A DNA stretch of 64,000 nucleotides, from the NCBI GenBank assembly GCA_009733575.1, contig ML769635.1, forward strand, positions 27,894 to 91,893. Reading direction: 5' to 3'. The stretch's first letter is position 1, and each line of letters starts with the position of its first letter. Of the stretch, positions 1-10,659 are shown in pieces. A program made the translations under genes and the position numbers. Source of the stretch: Gymnopus androsaceus JB14 (lineage: Eukaryota > Basidiomycota > Agaricomycetes > Agaricales > Omphalotaceae). The notes beneath the pieces were generated by a model. It was not told where the DNA came from and did no database searches. It saw nothing but the letters and a program-made list of their open reading frames with translations.

Positions 1-654
1 CATCTTCGTCGAACGGCGCGCTGATGTCTCAGATTTCGTGCATCAATGCGCTACTTCTCGTCTTTGGCATAATGTGGCTACTCAAACGGTAGTAGAGACC
101 CCTTGTATGGACGCTTTTACAGTATGTACAAATAATGAACTTCGATACAGTATCCTTCGCTAATTGCACTTATAATTCAGAATCGTTCCTCCTTTGAGTC
201 TCAGACTACCTGAGTCTCGACGTCATATCTGTTTCTGGAACTCGCTTGAACGACCGCTTCTACATATAAGTACGACAATCCGTGAAGACGGCTTGCTAAC
301 GCTGACTTGTTTAGTGCTTAGGCTTTCTTAGAACGGAAACCTGTTGGCTCCTTTCGTGCATCTCGTCTCAGATTACCCCGAAATATAACGTTTCCCCTTA
401 TCAAACTACGCGAACCGTGACGCCAGCGCTACGTTTCCGGAGAACCAACTCCCGAGTTCAGTTCAGGCGTGCTCTGTGGCACTCTTCAAGTGGGGTGTAC
501 GAGTACCAAAGTGTTCGTCACCTCTCGGACTGGGAATCAAACATGGCGTTCAGTCTGTGCATCTTGCAGAGCAGTCTACGGGGAATTTGGTGAAGATGGC
601 TTTTAAAAGGCAGCACTTTTTGAATCGTTTGGCCATTCCCTCTTTCCTTCAATG

Positions 655-1625
655 TTTCCCGAAGCTTCTGTATTCGCCTCAGTACTCCTTGCCTCTCGTT
701 CCTTTGGATACAAGCAACCCATCGAATATCTCGAGGCATTGGAAGTCCTCGGTGCGACGTAAGTTGCTTCTTACTACTTCATGCACTTTTACTAATACGT
801 GCTCTCTAGGTATGCTAACCCAGCATCGATCATCGATGGGCTATTTCCTTCACCGCTGTCCCCCGATGTTATTGGTCGTGTTGACGTGACTACCACCTTC
901 GTCAGTCAAGAGCTCAACAACGTTCGAGTACCTCTTTGGTCTCCTCCTTGAAGGTTCCGAGGACAACTCCACCCAACTAATTGCAACCCCTTCCACTGTT
1001 ACTGTCCAATCTGCGGTCGTCGAACCACCGGTTACCGCCGTCAGCTACATCGCTGAAATGGTCTTCCCTACCGTCAACATGACCGCCCTCTCCAGATCAA
1101 CATGTTCCTCGCCTACGACGACGACATGAAGATTGCCTCCTCCGACGCTATCCTTCGTCGCCTGGCCGAGTTCTCAGCATACACTTGGCACCTCAGATTG
1201 CAAAGGAACTCAATATGACTACGACAAACATTACCGAGATTATCCAGCTTAAAACTGCGACGAACGTTTGCGCGGTTTCGACGCAATACTGCACAAGCGA
1301 TAATCAGCAGTACGAGTACGAGTCGCACGAAGCTCGCATGTCGTTCATGACTGAGCTTCTGTTTGGCGAGACCTGGCAAGGAGGTATGAATACCGGTTGG
1401 TCTCGGTACATCCACAAAAGTAGGTGTTTATGTTTCGAGTCATTATTTTGGTGTTAAAGATATGGTGAAGTATCGCCCTGAGGTTCACTGCCCTCATGTT
1501 GGTCCTAATGGAGGCGATATGTGCATCGCTCGATTACATCGAGGTCACAATCCGTTCAACCAGACCCTTCTTGCATACAGCTCCTCCTACAATGCTGCCG
1601 ACATGAAGGACATACCTACCTCTAG
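655..1625 (+). pseudogene. decayed protein gene, family not recognised
   Basis: Good protein-like reading is present in pieces that lie in different frames. An intron (about 773-809) joins GYKQPIEYLEALEVLGAT to YANPASIIDGLFPSP. Further pieces are EYLFGLLLEGSEDNS, INMFLAYDDDMKIAS, APQIAKELNMTTTNI and, after another intron (about 1421-1460), MVKYRPEVHCPHVGPNG and NPFNQTLLAYSSS. Moving from one piece to the next needs at least four frame changes that no GT-AG intron explains (near 925, 1090, 1180 and 1530). I do not recognise the family; several N-x-T/S sites and Cys residues would suit a secreted protein. The last frame runs without a stop into the membrane-protein reading that follows, so the two may have been one gene or the boundary is lost. 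Decay is the simplest reading; assembly errors are an alternative. Confidence 0.5.
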
Positions 1626-1629
1626 CGTT

Positions 1630-2592
1630 ATGGAGCTAGTGAAGGTTCAAACCGAAGTCGTTTTAATGACCACCATCGCCTTCGTAAGCTCCTCTATGAT
1701 ACTCAAAATGGTCAATGTTCAATATCTCTTCAGTTTTCTGTTCCCGCCGTTTTTACATGCTCTTCCTTTACATGTTGTCCAAAGCCACCGAACTCTTCTT
1801 ACCCGCGTTTCTCTCCAATACCGGGAGATGTCCTTCGAGAATCAAAGGAATACTGTCACCTACGTCCTCGACACCTTTATAACCGGCGTCGTCCTCGTTC
1901 TCCAACTTTTCTCCGTACCTATTCTCGCCAACAAGTACACATTTGACTACGTGAACATGCTCAAGGCTGCGGCCCTATTAATATCCGGACTGTACATCTT
2001 CGAGCTCACCTACAGACCATGCATGAGATGCCATTGCTCATCCATCACTTTTGCACCGTTTTCGCGATTGTCCTTCTCCTTAGTGTCTTTTCCTACATCG
2101 GACACCCTGCGCTCATACGCTTCTGGTGAGATTTGGTTGTTCCAAGCTACGACGGAGCAAACTGTCTTCATAGGGCTGTTCACGTGTATGTTTACTTTCT
2201 AACTTTGTTTTCATTCCACACAACTGATGCGCTTTCTCGTTCTAGATTGCCTACGTGTTCCTCTTCGATGGACATGCGACATGCTTCGCTTCGGGGCAGT
2301 CCAGTCGTTCATCTTCAAGACAGCGTTTGCCGCCTATCTTCTCGTTTTCTGGGCGCAGCAATTCCATGCAAAACCTGGTGAAATTGCTCTCCGTCATGCT
2401 TGTCACCATCATCGTCCTTTTGATGTGTACGCGAATGTCAGTCTTTCCTTCTGTCATTTCTCTTCGACCTGGTAACTGACGTTTATCCTTTGTGAATAGA
2501 TATGGTGCATGGGCAGTATGGTGTCTTGCGGAGAAAGTCAACAAGGCGATGCGACTGACACCAATTCGACTAATTACTACGCGAACAAATTA
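1630..2592 (+). pseudogene. decayed multi-pass membrane protein, TLC-like
   Basis: Hydrophobic segments follow each other in two alternating frames: FSFLFPPFLHALPLH, DTFITGVVLVLQLFSVP, MLKAAALLISGLYIFELTYR, then in another frame MHEMPLLIHHFCTVFAIVLL and FSYIGHPALIRFW. The block with a Glu-x-x-x-x-x-His-His pattern between two membrane helices resembles TLC-domain proteins (TMEM56/LAG1-like). Putative introns end at about 2245 and 2500, and the last piece ends with YGAWAVWCLAEKVNKAMR and a stop at 2592. Frame changes near 2020 and 2385 are not explained by introns. The TLC assignment rests on the helix and HH pattern only. Confidence 0.4.
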
Positions 2593-3480
2593 AAGCACCT
2601 CTACTGTTGTGGAGGATGCGCAGGAGAAGGTCTAATAGATCACTTAGCCCACATTTGTTACCCTTCATTCATCTCCAAAACACAATCTTTTCAACTCACA
2701 GACTATACATTAGCATACCTGTCGCTTTCGACCTTGCTTTCGTGTTCTTGCTTTACAGTAATATATTTCATTCTTTAGGGCTTCTTGGTATAATATATGA
2801 GCCTCATTCCATTTGGACTCGTAACCGTTCTCGGTGCCAAAGTAAAGTAGGAATGATATTAGCGTTTGAAAATTGAATTAACTTGAAGGAAATCTAGTGA
2901 TATTTAGAAATGGCTTGATTTTTGAGCACCATTGTTAAGTATGTTGGGACTTGGATGTTGCCTACGAAGAAGTCGGGATAAGCATATGAAAGGTCTGAAA
3001 GTCAGCCAGGAAATTTCAATATTACAAGATCGGGACATCTGCAACAAGCCATGGCCGGATAATCTATGTACTCGAACGACCCTTCTTGGAATACAACTGC
3101 TGCCATTCAGCGAGTCTGAAGAGCGTCTACCGCGGACTCTACGCCGTCCGTTCGCTGGCAGACGTTGAGATTCGTTTATCAAGAAGTTTGCTAATACACA
3201 GTTCCAGTCGGGAGGAACGTCTGAAACCTACAGATTTAACATTCTCGCTGTCGTCAGGACCTGAGATAATAGAAGCGCTATGGAATAGTGGAGCCCTTAT
3301 GAGTCCTTTACAGTGCATAAATCAAGTCAAAGATATTCATTTGACCCGGTCAAAAAATTAGACCGATGTCATACTGAAGCCTCGCCGACTCTTGGAAAGA
3401 ATGCCTCCAAGGCCCAGAACTTAATTTAGACAATAACCGCTTATGATGAGAGGTAACAGGGAAGGCGCACCTAGAAAAAT
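2593..3480. other. intergenic, no supported gene
   Basis: Short open frames on both strands overlap each other and have no conserved look or splice support. This stretch is AT-rich at its start and leads into the promoter of the terpene cyclase gene. Confidence 0.5.
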
Positions 3481-3484
3481 GCAC

Positions 3485-3492
3485 TATATAAG
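3485..3492 (+). promoter_or_regulatory. TATA box of the terpene cyclase gene
   Basis: The sequence TATATAAG lies 49 bases before the ATG at 3541. That spacing fits a TATA-driven fungal promoter with a short leader, which is common for regulated genes. Confidence 0.5.
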
Positions 3493-3540
3493 AGGCTCGC
3501 TTTTCATGAGTTTGAATAATAATCCATTGACCGGTGAGAT

Positions 3541-4641
3541 ATGGCTCCTTTCCCATCCCGACTGGTGGATACTACTCGCGTCGCTTCATACTTCAGTTCC
3601 TTTCCTGTAAAGAACTGCGAGTACGACGCATTGCCGACCATCCAGAAAGCGCTGAACAGCACAATCTATAGCTGTACAGCTCCCGGAACGAAAGCACAAA
3701 GGAAGGCCGAGTATCGTCATACAAATCCAGCGGGCAACCTATTCGGCTTATGCTTCTCGCTGTCTGAAGCGGATCGCCTTGGGTATACCGTCCAGTTTAT
3801 CGAGTTTTTGTGTATTGTGGATGGTAAGTCGACCAAGGTACACACATCCACTAGTTGGAACACTTACAGTGTGTTTAGATGTAATGGAAGATCTTCCATT
3901 CAAGGAGGCATGCAGAGAGCATTGTTTCCTCCGGGAAGCACTGTCTGATGGATACTACCAGGACGAATACGAGGCCGAACCCATTGGTAGATCTAGAAAA
4001 TTTTTGCGTGACATCCGCACGGAGCTCCTGAACGATAACGACCCGAGTTCCTTGGTATTACTCCAAACTCTGGACATGAGCTTAGAGCACAGGGATAGCC
4101 TCGACGTGGAGTTCCTAACCCTCGAAGACTATATCCCCTATAGAAAAAAGAATTTTGACTATGAGTAAGTCTTCATTGTGCCCTCCCTGAAGCGCAAACA
4201 CACTAACCTTTGCAACTGTATAGATTTGTCTGTCAGCTTGTACGCTGGGCCATGAAAATCCCAATGAAGTTTAGCCCAGAGAAAGAGCTGCTGGTCAGCA
4301 AATACGAGCATAGCATCGGCGTCACTGCCGGCTTGACCAATGACTACTTTTCTTGGGAAATGGAGCGCAACCAACCTACAGATAGGCTCCGAAACGCTGT
4401 TGCTGTCTTGATAAAGGAGCACTCTATTCCTGAGTCGGAAGCCAAGGTTATGCTGAAAGAGCATATTATGAAGGAAGAGAAGAAGGCATTAGAGCTCATG
4501 CACGAGTCCGAAAGCAACAAGGAGGATTTTGAGCAGGTAACACGTTATTTGACTGCGCTGGAACTTTTCGCGGCGGGATATAGCTTTTGGTGCTCGACGT
4601 GCCCTAGGTATCATCGGATACAGAAGGATGATTTTAATTAG
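3541..4641 (+). CDS. class I terpene cyclase (fungal chimeric-synthase type cyclase domain)
   Basis: Three exons, 3541-3823, 3879-4164 and 4224-4641, join in phase to a 328-residue protein. The first splice rebuilds the metal-binding motif DDVMED at residues 94-99. Residues 229-237 read NDYFSWEME, the NSE/DTE metal motif, and an Arg-Tyr pair (318-319) sits near the end in CPRYHR, as in class I terpene synthases. Motif spelling and overall length match the cyclase domain of fungal chimeric di/sesterterpene synthases (fusicoccadiene or ophiobolin F type). There is no fused prenyltransferase domain, so it would need an allylic diphosphate (GGPP or GFPP) made elsewhere. The product cannot be told from sequence. 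No N-terminal signal is visible, so a cytosolic enzyme is expected. No tailoring enzymes flank it, and a decayed partial copy of its last exon follows directly. Confidence 0.85.
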
Positions 4642-4789
4642 GATCGCTTACATCCCGACTCCCGAGAACTTGCCGAGAACCCTAGATAGAAGTTATTTAT
4701 TTCTAGTTAAACTTGTACTTTTTGACTTGGACAGAATCTTTGATAGTTTTTGACAAGTGCTAGAGATATTTTAGGTGTAATATAATAAT

Positions 4790-5110
4790 CGGCATCATCG
4801 TGGTGGCAGGCGTGACGAACGAATATTTTCCCTAGGACTCGAAAATCAACCTACCAATGGACTCCGAAACCGTTCTGCAACTCCTGTTTTTCTCGATAAG
4901 GAATCACTCTATTCCAAACCAAACGCAAACAGATCCAGATAGATGTCCTTCTGAACGAGGCGAAGTCCGGGAGATAGAGCTAACGCACGAGATGGATCAC
5001 AGTTCACAGTACAGAAGTTAAAGATTTATGCGATTGCTGGAACTTTCCGCGGCAAGTTCCGCAGCTGAGAGTGATGCATACCGCAGGATACAGAATGAGG
5101 AACTCTATGG
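4790..5110 (+). pseudogene. decayed copy of the terpene cyclase 3' exon
   Basis: Compared with 4310-4620, the bases run in parallel: GTGACGAACGAATATTTTCC matches the NSE-motif coding stretch, followed by CAACCTACCAATGGACTCCG and a close match to the CTCTATTCC stretch. The tail keeps GATTGCTGGAACTTTCCGCG and CAGGATACAGAATGAGGA. A TAG falls inside the NSE-motif equivalent and frame is lost, so it cannot code for a cyclase. It lies about 150 bases after the intact gene and in the same orientation, so a tandem duplication followed by decay is likely. No copies of exons 1 and 2 are seen. Confidence 0.75.
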
Positions 5111-5386
5111 CTTCCTCGCTCTTGCCAGAGTATATGAGTGTATGTAAATGTGATTTGGCGGAGCAGTGTAAACCTTGCGCTGAACAGGAAGTGTCTGCAT
5201 ATGTCGAAGGCGATGTAGTTTGAAGACTTTCAGTGTACATAGAGTGGAAATGTCTAGCTAAATGTCCTTGGAGAGCCGTTAATTGCATACTAGTACTAGA
5301 CAGCGCAGCTGACTCCAAACTGACTCGGATTCAACACTTATAAGGTGTCATCCAAAACTTAAAAAAGTCACTGTCCTTGCTGTGAT

Positions 5387-6473
5387 TATTGCTGTTTTCA
5401 AAAAGGCTTGCGCGCGTCAATTTTTACGTGGGAATGATATATGTTCGATTTTTGCGTATTCAGCAACGTTCCGACTGTTTTCGTTCATAGCTTGCTCAAT
5501 TCTTCTTCAATTGCAAAAAGCTCTTTTTTTTCTGAGTCTACACCTTATTCTACAGATACAAAGCTATGAAAGTAGAAGAATATTGTGTGCTGTTCGTACA
5601 TGAGATCAATCACAGCTCCCATCCGGTTTTAGCCAAGTTTTAGCTCATCCGTCATCTCCACCACTGAAAAGAAGAATATCGCGGCCTTGGGATTGTATAT
5701 AGGATTTCAGAAAGGCATTAGAATGGCTGTAACTGGGAAATTAGCTGTGCTGAGGCTGGGATTTCGAACCTCAAAGTAGTTGAATTTGGGTCAAATGAGC
5801 AGGATCGGATAGTGGTATGTTCTGCAGGTCTTTATGCCCTGGACTGAAACCTACACTTGATTCGGTTTTCAGTCGACCCGGCTCCCTAGGTCCAAATCCA
5901 ATAGTTCCAGTGACAACTTTTGTCGCGATTATTGACTTCTGCCCAGACCCAGCCAATCATAATGATCGGACCCAGCTCCCCTTAGATCCATCCAAACACA
6001 ACTTCAATGACCTAGTACTGATTCGCAGTGTTTTCGACATGTACAAGAAAGTCTCGCTCAAAGAGGACTGCCCGGATATTGGTTGGAAACTTCAAGTGTT
6101 GACAAAACCATTTCTTCTGGATCATTTCAGCACAATTTTTTGTGGTGCACCTGAAGAATATGTAGTAGATTCACAAAGTACAAAGATTCTCATTCCTGGT
6201 GCTGAGTTGAGAGAGCTTCAGCCGAAAACAGTTGCGACACTGTCAAATGCAAGAACTACATACTGTAATCACCAGGGAGCCCAGATTTCTTACATCGTGT
6301 CTGCAGAATATGTCATAGATCCAGAAAATATAAAACTTTTCATGTTTCGATTGAGAACTGCATGAGTTACAACCGAAAACAGTTCGGGTGTCGTCGAACG
6401 CGCAAAAAATCAAACACATATCATTCCCACGTGAAAATTTGACGCGCGCAAGCCTTTTTGAAAACAGCAATAA
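5387..6473. mobile_element. element-like segment with ~100-bp terminal inverted repeats
   Basis: The left arm (5387-5483) and the reverse complement of the right arm (6374-6473) match over nearly their whole length, including the core AAAAAGGCTTGCGCGCGTCA near both outer ends. Weaker similarity continues inward for about another 100 bases. Flanking TA dinucleotides are compatible with a Tc1/mariner-style TA duplication, but that is weak evidence because the outer bases are themselves palindromic. No transposase is visible inside. Alternatively it is an inverted duplication of the 3' part of the gene it encloses. Confidence 0.55.
5817..6365 (+). CDS. hypothetical protein inside the inverted-repeat segment
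   Basis: This is an open frame of 182 residues with protein-like composition and no recognised domain. It contains an internal direct repeat: EEYVVDSQSTKIL about residue 118 is echoed by AEYVIDPENIKLF about residue 162, and the bases after it (CCGAAAACAGTT, near 6220 and again near 6373) are repeated too. The second repeat runs into the right inverted arm, so the arm itself may derive from coding sequence. A further protein-like frame continues to about 6720 with a lysine-rich end. Start and exon structure are uncertain, and it may be a gene fragment carried by the element. Confidence 0.3.
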   Translation: MFCRSLCPGLKPTLDSVFSRPGSLGPNPIVPVTTFVAIIDFCPDPANHNDRTQLPLDPSKHNFNDLVLIRSVFDMYKKVSLKEDCPDIGWKLQVLTKPFLLDHFSTIFCGAPEEYVVDSQSTKILIPGAELRELQPKTVATLSNARTTYCNHQGAQISYIVSAEYVIDPENIKLFMFRLRTA

Positions 6474-6765
6474 ATGTGGCAACTGTACCACTGAAGAAAT
6501 CGGCCCACCAGCTCGTTCACAAAAATGTAATAATTTGTTTCTGGATTGAATATCAAATACAGGACGGCGATTCAAAAACGGGGAACGAGAGAAAAGAGCA
6601 AGTAAAGCGGCCTGCCAGCGGTCGAGAAGCAGAACGCAAGGATTTATTTAGTTGGGCAAAATTGAAAAAGGAAATGAGTAAAAGTCCAGAACACAGTAAA
6701 AGTACAAGAAGACCGGAATAAGAAGTACAAGATTGAAATGGAAATACCACCGAGGAATCAGAGCT
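6474..6765. other. no clear gene
   Basis: A plus-strand frame (6458-6721) has a charged, lysine- and glutamate-rich end but no start or splice support. The stretch also holds the 3' flank of the minus-strand membrane-protein gene. Confidence 0.4.
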
Positions 6766-7902
6766 TCAGACTACCTCTAGAAACTCACGATCATCTCGGA
6801 TAGAACTTGAACTTGTTCCTGAATAAATGCTATCGCGAGAGATGTGAGAGAATATTACGATGAGGTTGAAAGCGATAGGAATGACTTGAATATCCTATTC
6901 AGAAACATTGTCAGTAAATCGCCTTTTCATGCGACACACACAGCGTCTTGAAGGTGAAGTTGCTTACCATGTTTACGGCGACAAAGGCTGCATCGCTTTC
7001 GAATGCCGACGATATCACAGAAAACAGTTCTGTACTCGTAAACATCATTCCGGATTCAATAACAAGGAACATCGCTTTTCCTAGACCTTCCCGGAACTCA
7101 TTGACAAGTGTCACCGAGCCTTTGGTTTTAAGGTATTGTGAAACCTCTCGGTCTACTTTCCACAGACGAACAACTATTAGAACTAAAATGCATGCATGCA
7201 TTGAGATTAGAGGCAGACAACTACCACTACGTGAGTGCTCTTACTTACCCGTGGTGACAAGGCTCGTCAAACAACCGCTAGCATATGCGGAGGTGATCAA
7301 TCGAATCGCAATCTGTCTTCGATTTTCGAGTCCACCTAAAGCCAAGCTTTCTATCGGCATTGCTGTTACGGCAAAGTTGGATAACGAGAACCCTGCCATG
7401 GCGATAATAAAAATACCCGGGAGGATAAGGACGGACCAGCGTCGATTGTATATGATCCAGCATCGGTAAACCTAGTTGCATCATCAGTTTAATTAAAACT
7501 AAAAGAGCTGCCAGATTCTGAGCAAGATTACTTACCCAGATACTGGTACCAAGCATGTTCTGGAGAAAAAGCAAGGAGTCCTACAGACAGGAGAGGACAA
7601 CTTACTCTGGTGATAATAACCCATAGTGGGGAGTTCAAAGTGGGCGATAAAAGATTTTCAGGCACCAAGAGTTGGTTGTAATCGTTTGCGAATGCGAGGA
7701 GTATGTCCGTTGTTGCAGTGGTGAACAAGGCAAACATCATGACTAGCATGCCTCGCTTGACTTTCTTGAAGGGTATCAAAGTTGAACCTCCAGCATCCCA
7801 GAGGAAGCACCGTAACGAGATGCCAAAGGTTACTAGCAGGATACCATAGAGAATGCTCTCGAGGAAGAGCCCGAGTAACTGTGACTGGGGCAGAGAGAAC
7901 AT
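6766..7902 (-). CDS. seven-helix membrane protein, basidiomycete family
   Basis: Five exons on the minus strand (7902-7606, 7559-7536, 7471-7249, 7182-6968, 6894-6766) join in phase to 295 residues. Exon 2 is only 24 bases. The protein opens with a helix (LLGLFLESILYGILLVTFG) and has about seven hydrophobic segments. The splice into exon 3 restores VYRCWIIYNRRWSVLILP, a hallmark loop and helix of a family expanded in Agaricomycetes, and the end has the usual Ser-rich cytosolic tail. Function of this family is unknown; a receptor-like topology is inferred only. All introns are GT-AG and 46-74 bases long. The stop at 6766 was chosen because the last exon matches the family's final helix and tail. 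Confidence 0.8.
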
Positions 7903-8568
7903 CGTTGAAGAAAGGATCCCGCATCCTACCGTTGAAAGTTAACCACCTTATTTATGTATATCCTAGGATAGCTAAGATAGGATTCGACCTTAATCGCTGG
8001 TCGCGTAGAGGCAGCTGCCATATTCCCTTACATAGTCATAGGACTCGGGAGACATTGCTTGCGCAGAGATAGGACCCGCAACTGAGGGTCCTGTAGCCTC
8101 AGCTATACGTCGCTTCAAGGATAGGGACTCATTTAGAAATACATACCCCATTGCTTGCGAGTGATATGTTCTCTTCGTAACCCGAGCAGGATTGTATGTC
8201 TTCGGCACCAATGAAAATCACCTGCGTTGAAGTATAGGTTTCGAGGCTTCGAAGATGAGTGTCAAACGCGCCACAGTGCACTGCGAATCCATCAGGATCA
8301 ACTGTTGCCAGCGATCCTGGTCAAGCCTGGCAATCAACAAAAAAGCCATAGGAAAGAGTTCTACATAACGAAGTTTATTCTTTCGATGAAAACTTGATCA
8401 ATTTTGTATCTCTCCTTCGAGACATTGGATACGAATTGATAAAGTGAAAAAAGTAGCGCCAACTGAGTAAGCTCGACTCGCCTATGAATCGTGTGAGTGG
8501 ATGACTGCACAGGAGATCGATTATTAAAAAACGATGTACGATATATTATAACGAATCGGAGACCAATT
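7903..8568. other. intergenic between the membrane-protein and IDO genes
   Basis: It holds the upstream region of one minus-strand gene and the downstream region of the next. The short open frames here have no conserved look. Confidence 0.5.
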
Positions 8569-10252
8569 CTAGAGGACGAGAGGTAGGATTGAAGTAGGTT
8601 CTTGGCTTGTGAGCAGGGTACGAAATGTCTGATTCCTGACATCCTTGAGAAATCGTACAAGGTCTGTTCCTCCTGTTCCTTTGACCACTCGCTCCGAGTT
8701 TATCGCGGGGATAGATTTCGCAACCTTCATAACACCCGTATCTGACTTTGAAGGAGTCGCGGTCATAGTCGTATCCGATACCGGCATCCTTGTCGTTGAT
8801 GTATCCGAATTTGTGTACACCGGCGCTAGACCATAATTTCCTCGAGCTGCTGCCGTCGTTGCCTCTGCAGCGCGCGCGCGCCTCGAGGGACCTATAATAT
8901 ACAGCGTAGCAATAATCATATGGGCATCCCGAAACTCCTTCAGCGACATCACTGCTTTGTTATACGCTTCCTGTAGCTCCACTCGCTGCCCATTCTCACT
9001 ACCCTCAGCATAGGAAGCGGAGAAGGACAAGACAAACCTCCGCAATGAACGAAGATTCATGCTTTTGCCAAGGTGATCCAAAAAGGTGCGATGCTGACGG
9101 GGCATGTACCTTTGCATTCGTTTCATGAACGAAGGCGGGGGATTCGGGTGGCCATGTTCATGCTGTTCGTGATTAACACCGAAAAAAATATCCAGGGCAT
9201 GTACAAGTGAGCTCTGACCTGCACTAGCACCTGAGAGCTCTCTATCCGGAGGAAGCATGTTCAGATCAGCGTGCTCCCCGGCACCTTCGAATATCCATTT
9301 GCGTTTATGTTTATTCCCCGGTTCCTCCTCCGACTGAGAGGTCGAGTATGTTTCCGAATCTTCCCCTCTAAACCAAGGTCGGACCGCAGTGTAATATACC
9401 TCTGGGTCACAACCCTTCCTGACATCGAGTAAGAGGGATTTGAGGTCGTCGATGATGGAGGAGAGGCTGTAAAGGTATGTGACAAGGCGGGTAACGATGG
9501 CATCGAGGTCAAGTGAATGGTGATCATTGTCACCGAAGGTCCCAAACGTCGAAACGTTGTTCAGCTCGTCCATGCATGACCGCATTATAGCTAGAGCATC
9601 GGCGCCGCGGAGCTCGATGCGGGCAGAGCAGAGGTAGAAAGCCGCTTCGTCGGGTAGGTTGGTAAATAATGTTTGGCAACGGATATTGTCTAGAAGACTA
9701 GAACTAGCAAATTCGGATTCCGCGGTTGAGTTGTAGTTGGATTGGCAAGAGTACCAGTTGTACAATACGGTATCAGAAAGCGTGATTACAGGTGGCAAGT
9801 CCAAAGCTTTCGCAACCTGTAAGATCGGAATGGATATCGAACGTGGTATCACCACGGGGACATCTGGAGGCAAGGTGTGGATATAAAAGTGCAGAAGGAA
9901 CGTGAGGACCAAATGGGCCCGACGAAGAAGCACTATAGATGTTGATAGAGCATCTGTAGATAATAACGGTATCTAGAGGAGAGTCAATTTTAAATTTATA
10001 GTGCTGTTTATGAATTATGCGTACTTGAGAAAGGCAAAAACGCCACTGTTCAGAACACGTCTTATCCATGGAGGATAAACCCCACTTATCACCAGGTTGG
10101 AGCTGATACCGCCGTGCGTCGTCTAGGAGCACCTCCCATGTTTCCCAAGCTGCTGGGAGACGACCAAGTGGAGGTTGGCAAGGCATGAATCCTGTTCGCG
10201 AATTCACGTCAAAAGATTCGAATGAGAGGGTAGGTATAGACGTTAAAACCAT
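8569..10252 (-). CDS. indoleamine 2,3-dioxygenase
   Basis: Two exons (10252-10025 and 9972-8569) join in phase to 543 residues. The enzyme opens the indole ring of L-tryptophan to N-formylkynurenine, the first step of the kynurenine route to NAD, in the cytosol. Family marks in order: FDVNSRTGFMPCQPPLGRLP at the N-terminus, RRAHLVLTFLLHFYIH after the splice, the GQSS signature near the middle, YMPRQHRTFLDHL, the proximal heme ligand region RDAHMIIATLY with His at residue 427, and GTGGTDLVRFLKDVRNQT near the end. Between PSRRARAAEATTAA and the final motif there is a low-complexity insert of about 60 residues, and another acidic insert precedes GQSS, so it is longer than the animal enzyme of about 400 residues. 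Fungi often carry several IDO paralogues; which one this is cannot be told here. Confidence 0.92.
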
Positions 10253-10655
10253 TGCTGGAGAGGCGAGTGAAGGGGAGGATGATTGAAAATGGGGTAGTAT
10301 AATGAGTGAGGTGAGACATACTAAAAATCCCTATTTATTTCACGGATGGCGATTCGGGTCTTATCCGTGTTAATCTTCAGAACTCTTCCGCGGCCGTGCT
10401 TCGGTTTCGGAGAACTGATTCCGGGCATCGTGGTGACGTTGGTTGAGATATCGGAGAGGTACAAAGAGCAAGGATTAGCGTTAGGTTCGCAACGTCAGCG
10501 CGTTTGAGGGTATGCCAAGATCCGGTAGCCTCTGCGCTGCATCATCCACACATCTCCGTCGTAGCAGTCCCGTCCATATCTGACTATTTATTGCCGGAAA
10601 GCCTTGGGAATAACCAATAGCTCGATGCATCTATTCCGGAGCAGAACTATAGGAC
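10253..10655. other. IDO upstream region
   Basis: No gene is seen. It should contain the IDO promoter, but no convincing TATA box close to the start was found. Confidence 0.4.
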
Positions 10656-10659
10656 CAGT

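Noticed and set aside
476..889. 137-residue open frame at the window start
   Set aside because: Only its middle overlaps the protein-like reading, which uses another frame and an intron; the frame as a whole is not a gene.
8645..8836. Plus-strand frame over the IDO gene
   Set aside because: It is an antisense shadow of the well-supported dioxygenase exon.
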